Part shown: positions 58,579 to 64,000 of the stretch, in pieces
How positions within the stretch are numbered: the first letter of the stretch is position 1
Layout: each line of letters begins with the position of its first letter
Assembly: GCA_016720545.1 (NCBI GenBank)
Contig: JADKKK010000036.1
Coordinates: 5,492-69,491 of the forward strand
Direction of reading: 5' to 3'
Origin: Myxococcales bacterium
GTDB lineage: Bacteria > Myxococcota_A > Polyangia > Polyangiales > Polyangiaceae
DNA length: 64,000 nt
Translations under genes and position numbers: made by a program
The notes under the pieces: model-generated
The model's database searches: none
The model's input: only the letters and a program-made list of their open reading frames with translations
What the model was told of the DNA's origin: nothing

Positions 58579-61500
58579 TTGGTGCTCAACGTCGCGCTCA
58601 ACGCCGCCGCCGCCGCTTCGTCCTCCCTCGCGAAGCTCTCCCCCGTCGACGTGTCCCGCGGGGAGGCGATCTTCGGGAGCGGCGGCGTGATGCTCAAGAC
58701 GGCGAAGGGGCAGGCGAAGGGGCAGGGAGCGAGCGACGAGGTCGACGCGAGGGTCGCCGATGGCAAGCGGACCTTCACCGTCAGCGTCGCGCTCGCGGAC
58801 GACGAGTGCTTCGGTGCGTGCAGCTGCCGCGATGGCTCCGACTGCGCACACGTCGCGGCGGTGCTCGCGTTCATGCGCGATCGCGCCGTGCCGGCCGACG
58901 CGACCGGCGCGGGCTCCGCGCCACGCAGGTCCCGTGAGGCGGAGTCTGCGGCGCCGGCCACGGGCGCTGTCCCGCCCGCGGAGGCTCCATCCGCCCCAAA
59001 GTCCGCGCCTGATGCGCTCGCGCCGCAGAGCGAGCGTGATGCGCCGCCCGAGACCGTGGCGCGGGACGAAGGCAGGGTCGCTTCGCAGAGCGAGACGCCC
59101 GAGCCGCTCGGCGCCGCGCACGAGGCGTGGATCGCGCGCCTCTCGGGCGCGCCGCGAGGGGGCGAGCGCGACGAGAGCGTGCTCCTCCCGCACTATGTGC
59201 TCCGTCGCAACGTCCGCGGAGACTACCAAGTCTCCTTCGAGGCCCTCAGCTTTATTGCGCACTTCAGCCGACGTTCGCGTCAGGACACGCGGGTGGAGAT
59301 CCCCTTCGACGAGCTCTTCCGACAGGAGCTCGTCCGGGCAGATCTCCGCGTCCTGGAAGCGCTCGAACGGCGCCAGGGCTACGGCGCGTCGGTCATTCCG
59401 CTCGACCCGGCCGAGGACGCCGCCGTGTTCGCCGCCCTCCTGCGCACCGGGCGCGCGTACCTCGAGGTCCCGGGGGGCCAGCGCACGCTCCTGCGTCGCG
59501 GCCGAGAGAGGCTCGGCGCGCTCACCTACGCGATCGACCCCGTCGCCGGCGCGCAGCTCCCTGTGGTCCAGGTCGGCGTCCGGGTCGGCGTCCGGGTCGA
59601 CGCGGGCGGCGGCGACGGTCCCGCCGGCGCAAACCAAGAAGCGCTGGCGCTGGGTCAGCCACCGACTCAGTATTTCGATCCTCGGACGGCGGAGGTCGGA
59701 GAGCTCGTGTTCGACGTCTCGGACGACGTCGTCGAGGCGTGGAGCGCGGGATACGTGATTGGTCCCGGGCAGACGAAGGCGGTCCGCGAGGCGCTCGCGG
59801 CGCGAGGGCTCGCCGGGCCCAAGGACGTGGTCCGCGCGACGGTGCCGGTCGCGGTGAAGGCTCGCCTCGAGTCGCCCGCGGCCGAGCGCCGCGGGGGGAC
59901 CGGCGACGCCCGGCTCCACGCGGTCGTGGAGGCGTCGCCCGGGGTGTGGGCGCGACTCGAGAGCATCGCGCCGAAGGTCGTCGAAGACGAGACCACGATC
60001 ACCCTCGTGGGGCCTGATCCCGCGCCGATCCATGCGCTCACGGCCGCGCTCACCGCGGGGGGCTTCAAGCCGCTCGGTGCGCGCTCGGGCGCCTCGCACC
60101 TCGTGCTCGGCGACGGCTCGATCTATGAAGTCGAGCACGCCGCGCGAGCTGCCCTGAGGGGGACTTCGTTCGAGGTCGAGACCACGCCCGACTACGCGTT
60201 CGGGAGCACGGCGATCGGGGACGCTGAGCTCGGGCTCCGCGACGACGGCGACGCCTACGCGGCGGGGCTCACCGTGGATCTCGACGGGCAGAAGGTGGAT
60301 ATTCTCCCGGCCCTGCTCGACAGTCTTCGCGGGCAGACGCTGCCCAAGTACGGAGTCGCGGTCGAGCATGCGGGGAAGACGTTCTTCCTGCCGGTGGAGC
60401 GCGTGGAGTCCATTCGTTCGCTGTTGCTCGAGCTCGCGGAGCGCCGGGGAGGCCCGCGTGTTCCTCGTCTGCGCGCCCTGGGCCTCCCGCCGGGCATCCT
60501 CCCGCGCGCACCGGAGAGCCTCGAGACCTTGCGCCGCGAGCTCCGCTCACCACGCGAGGTCGAGGTGCCCGCCGCGCTCGTCGCCACGCTGCGCGCCTAC
60601 CAGATCGACGGGTTCCGGTGGCTAGACGCCCGCCGTCGGCTCGGGCTGGGGGCGGTGCTCGCCGACGACATGGGCCTCGGCAAGACCATCCAGACGATCG
60701 CGCTGTTCCTCTCCGAACGAGAAGCCGAGCACGGAGGAACCGTGAAGGTGGCGCCGAGCTTGGTCGTGTGCCCGAAGAGCGTGGCGCCGAACTGGTTCGA
60801 CGAGCTCCGCCGGTTCGCGCCTTCGCTGCGCGTGCTCGAGCACCACGGCAAAGATCGCGCGTCGGACGACGACGCGTTCGCCGAGGCCGACGTGATCGTG
60901 ACCACCTATCCTATCCTCGTCCGCGACGGCGCGCTCTTCGCCAAGCGGTCGTTCTCGACGATCGTGCTCGACGAGGCGCAGTCGATCAAGAACCCCGCCT
61001 CGGCCGTGGCGCTCGCGGCGTTCGGGCTCAACGGCGCGTTCCGGCTCGCGCTCACGGGCACGCCGCTCGAGAACCACCTCGGCGAGCTATGGAGTCTCTT
61101 CCGGTACGTGCTGCCGGAGCTCCTCCCCGACGCGAAGGCCTTCGGAAAGATTTACCGCCGTCCGGTCGAGCACCGCGGCGACGCCGAGGCGCGCGCAGCG
61201 CTCCGAGGGCGCCTCTTTCCGTTCTTGCTCCGGCGCACGAAGGAGCTCGTCGCGAGAGATCTCCCTCCGAAGACGCTCGTCGTCACCCGGGTTGAGCTCG
61301 AGCCTGCGCAGCGTGACGTGTACGAGACGATCCGCGCGTCGATGAGCGCGCGGGTGGCGGAGGCGCTCGCGACTCGTGGCCTCCAGGAGGCGCAGATCAT
61401 CATCCTGGACGCGCTCTTGAAGCTCCGGCAGGCGGTGTGTGATCCGCAGCTCCTCAAGCTCGCGGCGGCGAAGAAGGCGGGCTCGGCGAAGCTGACTCAC

Positions 61501-61986
61501 CTCGTCGCGATGGTGACCGAGCTCGTCGCCGAGGGGCGGCGTGTGCTCGTGTTCTCGCAGTTCGTCACGATGCTCGAGCGCATCGAAGCGGAGCTCGGCG
61601 CGGCGAAGATCCCGTACACGATGCTCACGGGCCAGACCGAGAACCGAAGGAGCGTGGTGGCGGAGTTCGCGACGGGAGAGGTGCCCGTGTTCCTCCTCAG
61701 CCTCAAGGCGGGCGGCACAGGCCTGAACCTCACCGCAGCCGACGTGGTGATTCACTACGATCCGTGGTGGAACCCCGCGGCCGAGAACCAAGCCACGGAT
61801 CGTGCGCATCGCATTGGGCAGACGCAGCCGGTGTTCGTCTACAAGCTGATTGGCAAGGAGACCATCGAGGAGAAGATCTTGGCGCTGCAAGAGCGCAAGC
61901 AAGCCCTCTTCGCGTCGATCTTGGACGACGGCTCCGAGGTGGCGAAGAGGCTCACCGAGGACGACGTGCGCTTCTTGTTCTCGTAG
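58579..61986 (+). CDS. SWIM-finger SNF2 helicase
   Basis: 1135 residues from a TTG (a GTG follows at 58582). A SWIM zinc finger at the N-terminus, FGACSCRDGSDCAHVAAVL (C81-x-C83, C89, H91), is followed by a long variable region and the SNF2 core from about 670: YQIDGFRWLDARR, LADDMGLGKTIQTIA, DEAQSIKNPAS, TGTPLENHLGELWS, LKAGGTGLNLTAADVVIHYDPWWNP and QATDRAHRIGQT. SNF2/SWIM proteins of this size are widespread in bacteria; the role is unknown, probably DNA repair or chromatin-like remodelling. All helicase motifs are complete. It is divergent from the Uma2-like gene. Confidence 0.85.
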   Translation: MVLNVALNAAAAASSSLAKLSPVDVSRGEAIFGSGGVMLKTAKGQAKGQGASDEVDARVADGKRTFTVSVALADDECFGACSCRDGSDCAHVAAVLAFMRDRAVPADATGAGSAPRRSREAESAAPATGAVPPAEAPSAPKSAPDALAPQSERDAPPETVARDEGRVASQSETPEPLGAAHEAWIARLSGAPRGGERDESVLLPHYVLRRNVRGDYQVSFEALSFIAHFSRRSRQDTRVEIPFDELFRQELVRADLRVLEALERRQGYGASVIPLDPAEDAAVFAALLRTGRAYLEVPGGQRTLLRRGRERLGALTYAIDPVAGAQLPVVQVGVRVGVRVDAGGGDGPAGANQEALALGQPPTQYFDPRTAEVGELVFDVSDDVVEAWSAGYVIGPGQTKAVREALAARGLAGPKDVVRATVPVAVKARLESPAAERRGGTGDARLHAVVEASPGVWARLESIAPKVVEDETTITLVGPDPAPIHALTAALTAGGFKPLGARSGASHLVLGDGSIYEVEHAARAALRGTSFEVETTPDYAFGSTAIGDAELGLRDDGDAYAAGLTVDLDGQKVDILPALLDSLRGQTLPKYGVAVEHAGKTFFLPVERVESIRSLLLELAERRGGPRVPRLRALGLPPGILPRAPESLETLRRELRSPREVEVPAALVATLRAYQIDGFRWLDARRRLGLGAVLADDMGLGKTIQTIALFLSEREAEHGGTVKVAPSLVVCPKSVAPNWFDELRRFAPSLRVLEHHGKDRASDDDAFAEADVIVTTYPILVRDGALFAKRSFSTIVLDEAQSIKNPASAVALAAFGLNGAFRLALTGTPLENHLGELWSLFRYVLPELLPDAKAFGKIYRRPVEHRGDAEARAALRGRLFPFLLRRTKELVARDLPPKTLVVTRVELEPAQRDVYETIRASMSARVAEALATRGLQEAQIIILDALLKLRQAVCDPQLLKLAAAKKAGSAKLTHLVAMVTELVAEGRRVLVFSQFVTMLERIEAELGAAKIPYTMLTGQTENRRSVVAEFATGEVPVFLLSLKAGGTGLNLTAADVVIHYDPWWNPAAENQATDRAHRIGQTQPVFVYKLIGKETIEEKILALQERKQALFASILDDGSEVAKRLTEDDVRFLFS

Positions 61987-61994
61987 AGGACCCC

Positions 61995-62035
61995 AGGCAC
62001 AGCCGGCGGTGCTCCGAGGCACAGCCGGCGGTGCT
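61995..62035. repeat. Two REP-like units, same core as 49104-49187
   Basis: Two copies of AGGCACAGCCGGCGGTGCT, differing from the units at 49104 mainly by A for T beside the core. Placed in the short gap between two co-directional helicase genes. The dispersed, palindromic core points to a genome-wide repeat. Confidence 0.7.
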
Positions 62036-62111
62036 GCTCCGTCCCGCCATTGCACCCTCTCGCCGCGTCCCCTAGCCTGGCGCCCCCGCGCACCCAGGAC
62101 GCCGCCCTCTC

Positions 62112-64000
62112 ATGATCAAGCTCGAAGACCTCGAAGTCGAATCGTACGTCGCGGGCCTCGAGCCCTCGGGGCCCGTGTTGGTGATCTACGTGAAGCACAC
62201 GGGGGAGGGCGCGTGCACCGTCAAGTACGACCTGCCCGACGGCAGCACCCGCGGAAAGACCCTCTTCCGGGACGACGAGCCCAAGCTCTCGCTCGTGAGC
62301 GCGACGCGCACGTGGACCTTCGGCGCGAAGCCCGAGGCGTGGAAGCTCGCCGCGGAGGCGATGCGCATCCAGCTCGCGCACCTCTTCGATCCGATGATGG
62401 CGGTGCACACCTCCGACGTGGAGCCGCTACCGCACCAGGTGTCGGCCGTGTACGAGGCGCTCTTGCCGCGCCAGCCGCTTCGCTTCGTGCTCGCCGACGA
62501 TCCCGGCGCCGGCAAGACCATCATGGCGGGCCTCTTCATCCGCGAACTGGAGCTCCGGGGCGATCTGGAGCGCTGCCTCATCATTTGCCCCGGTAGCCTG
62601 ATCGAGCAGTGGCAGACCGAGCTGTCGACCAAGTTCGGCCTCCGCTTCGACATCCTGTCGCACGCGCTCGTCGAGTCCACGGCGAACGGCAACCCGTTCC
62701 TCGAACATCCGAGGCTGATCGCCAAGCTCGACCAGCTCTCGCGCAACGACGACTGGCTCGCGAAGCTCGACGCCGACGGCGCGCGCTGGGATCTCGTCAT
62801 CGTCGACGAGGCTCACAAGATGTCGGCGAGCTACAAGCTCGGCAACGACCTCGGCACCACCAAGCGGTACGACCTCGGCAAGAAGATCGGGAGCCCCGAG
62901 CTTACCCGCAATTTTCTCCTCATGACGGCGACGCCGCACAACGGGAAAGAAGAAGACTTCCAGGCGTGGCTCTGCCTAGTGGACCCCGATCGCTTCTACG
63001 GCAAGGCGAAGGCGAGCGTGGGGCCGGCCGACCTGAAGGACCTCATGCGCCGCATGGTGAAGGAGGAGCTCCTCAAGTTCGACGGCACCAAGCTCTTCCC
63101 CCCTCGCATCGCGACCACGCTCAAGTTCAAGCTGTCGCCGGCCGAGAAGGACCTCTACGAGGCCGTTACGACATACGTGCGGGAGCAAATGGGGCGCGCC
63201 GAGAAGCTCCAGGGAAAGAAGCGTGGCATGGTGGGCTTCGCGCTCACCATCCTGCAGCGCCGGCTCGCCTCCTCTCCCCACGCCATCTACCGGTCGCTCG
63301 AGCGGCGACGAAAGCGGCTCGAAGCGCGGCTCGAGGAGCTGAAGTCGCCGGCGCGGACCGAGCGCGCCGAGCGCGATCTCGACGAGCGCGACTACGACGA
63401 AGATGACCTCACCGCGGAGGAGCGGGAGAGCATCGAGTCGGAGTTGGTCGCAACCGCCACGTCCGCGGTGAGCGTGCCCGAGCTGATGGCCGAGATCGTC
63501 GTCCTGCGCGGGCTCGAGCGCGACGCCGCGCGGGTCATCGAGGCGAAGGTCGACAAGAAGTGGGACGAGCTGTCCACCCTGCTTCAATCGAAGGACGCCG
63601 AGATGTTCCTGCCAGGCGGACGCCGGCGGAAGATGATCGTCTTCACCGAGCACCGCGACACGCTCGACTACCTGATGCGAGAGATCGCGGGGGTCCTCGG
63701 CGATCCGGAGGCCGTCGTGGAGATCCACGGCGGCACGCGCCGCGCCGAACGCCTCGAAGCGCAGGACAAGTTTCGACAAGACCCCAAGGTGCTCGTGCTC
63801 GTGGCGACCGACGCCGCAGGCGAAGGCGTGAACCTCCAGGTCGCCAACCTGCTCGTGAACTACGACCTGCCGTGGAACCCGAACCGCCTCGAGCAGCGGT
63901 TCGGCCGGGTTCACCGCATTGGCCAGCGCGACACGTGCCACATGTGGAACCTGGTGGCCTTCGAGACCCGGGAGGGCGCCGTCTTCGAGCGCCTTTTCGC
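62112..64000 (+). CDS. RapA/DrmD-like helicase, 3' end outside the window
   Basis: Starts at the ATG at 62112 and is open to the window edge (629 codons). The N-terminus MIKLEDLEVESYVAGLEPSG, RIQLAHLFDPMMAVHTSDVEPLPHQVSAVYEALLPRQPLRFVLADDPGAGKTIMAGL contains Walker A (DDPGAGKT, near residue 130), then DEAHKMS, MTATPHNGKEEDFQAWL, VATDAAGEGVNLQVANLLVNYDLPWNPNRLEQRFGRVHRIGQ. It is the helicase that usually comes with DUF1156 methylases and DUF499 ATPases, and similar to class-1 DISARM DrmD. No partner is in the window. Preceded by the short REP-like units. Confidence 0.85.
   Translation, partial: MIKLEDLEVESYVAGLEPSGPVLVIYVKHTGEGACTVKYDLPDGSTRGKTLFRDDEPKLSLVSATRTWTFGAKPEAWKLAAEAMRIQLAHLFDPMMAVHTSDVEPLPHQVSAVYEALLPRQPLRFVLADDPGAGKTIMAGLFIRELELRGDLERCLIICPGSLIEQWQTELSTKFGLRFDILSHALVESTANGNPFLEHPRLIAKLDQLSRNDDWLAKLDADGARWDLVIVDEAHKMSASYKLGNDLGTTKRYDLGKKIGSPELTRNFLLMTATPHNGKEEDFQAWLCLVDPDRFYGKAKASVGPADLKDLMRRMVKEELLKFDGTKLFPPRIATTLKFKLSPAEKDLYEAVTTYVREQMGRAEKLQGKKRGMVGFALTILQRRLASSPHAIYRSLERRRKRLEARLEELKSPARTERAERDLDERDYDEDDLTAEERESIESELVATATSAVSVPELMAEIVVLRGLERDAARVIEAKVDKKWDELSTLLQSKDAEMFLPGGRRRKMIVFTEHRDTLDYLMREIAGVLGDPEAVVEIHGGTRRAERLEAQDKFRQDPKVLVLVATDAAGEGVNLQVANLLVNYDLPWNPNRLEQRFGRVHRIGQRDTCHMWNLVAFETREGAVFERLF

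Overview
The window is about 64 kb of very GC-rich DNA that reads like a chromosome segment of a predatory/social delta-proteobacterium of the myxobacterial (Polyangia) type. This is an inference from gene content: many lipoproteins with a short lipobox and a Pro/Thr/Asp-rich linker, two Ser/Thr protein kinases with C-terminal membrane segments, several formylglycine-generating-enzyme-like (SUMF1) lipoproteins, a Gly-rich secreted protein, several Uma2 nucleases and frequent GTG/TTG starts. No rRNA, tRNA, CRISPR array or complete transposon was recognised.

Layout. 1-4.6 kb (mostly minus strand): a lipoprotein cut by the window edge, two badly frame-broken genes (one SUMF1-like), an RNB-family exoribonuclease with one frameshift, and a lipoprotein. 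5.8-13.0 kb (plus): a compact six-gene operon joining a TPR/outer-membrane beta-barrel protein, a PqqD-like small protein, an ATP-grasp ligase, a fold-type-III PLP decarboxylase, a urea-transporter/M23-peptidase fusion and a TPR lipoprotein. This is the most interesting candidate for an undescribed system. 13.1-31.5 kb: a flavin monooxygenase, a kinase, a YeeE/YedE transporter pair, a ferritin-like lipoprotein, an amidohydrolase, a CAP-domain lipoprotein, a BatA-like vWA protein, a two-component pair, a large membrane protein, and a metallophosphoesterase preceded by 11-bp-spaced TTCAC boxes that resemble a PHO box.

31.5-40.6 kb is an accessory region. It holds a neutral-sphingomyelinase-like EEP phosphodiesterase with four N-terminal 'H-x-H-E-Y-A-E-L-A-G-G-P' repeats, overlapping downstream genes (a SUMF1-like lipoprotein and a small 'DTLEFSNV' protein), a divergent pair of paralogous structural-type proteins, and a broken partial second copy of the operon. 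That copy is marked by a 97-bp direct repeat, a 36-bp direct repeat, two truncated genes and a toxin gene cut off behind its intact antitoxin.

40.7-64 kb: a HutF-like deiminase, a kinase convergent with an AAA+/Fis regulator lacking GAFTGA, an ExbD-like lipoprotein, uvrB, and a five-gene sulfur operon (ArsR-rhodanese, MFS-rhodanese, DsrE, cysteine-synthase-like, cysteine desulfurase) behind one promoter with a dyad. These are followed by an XPB-type helicase with its DUF790 (Bax1) nuclease, two Uma2 proteins, a SWIM-SNF2 helicase and, running off the right edge, a helicase of the type that accompanies DUF1156/DUF499 or DISARM-like cassettes. The right end may be the border of a DNA-repair/defence island.

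Eight or more genes are interrupted by apparent single-base frameshifts, several in homopolymers. They may be assembly errors or real decay, and sequence alone cannot decide; each is noted at its gene.
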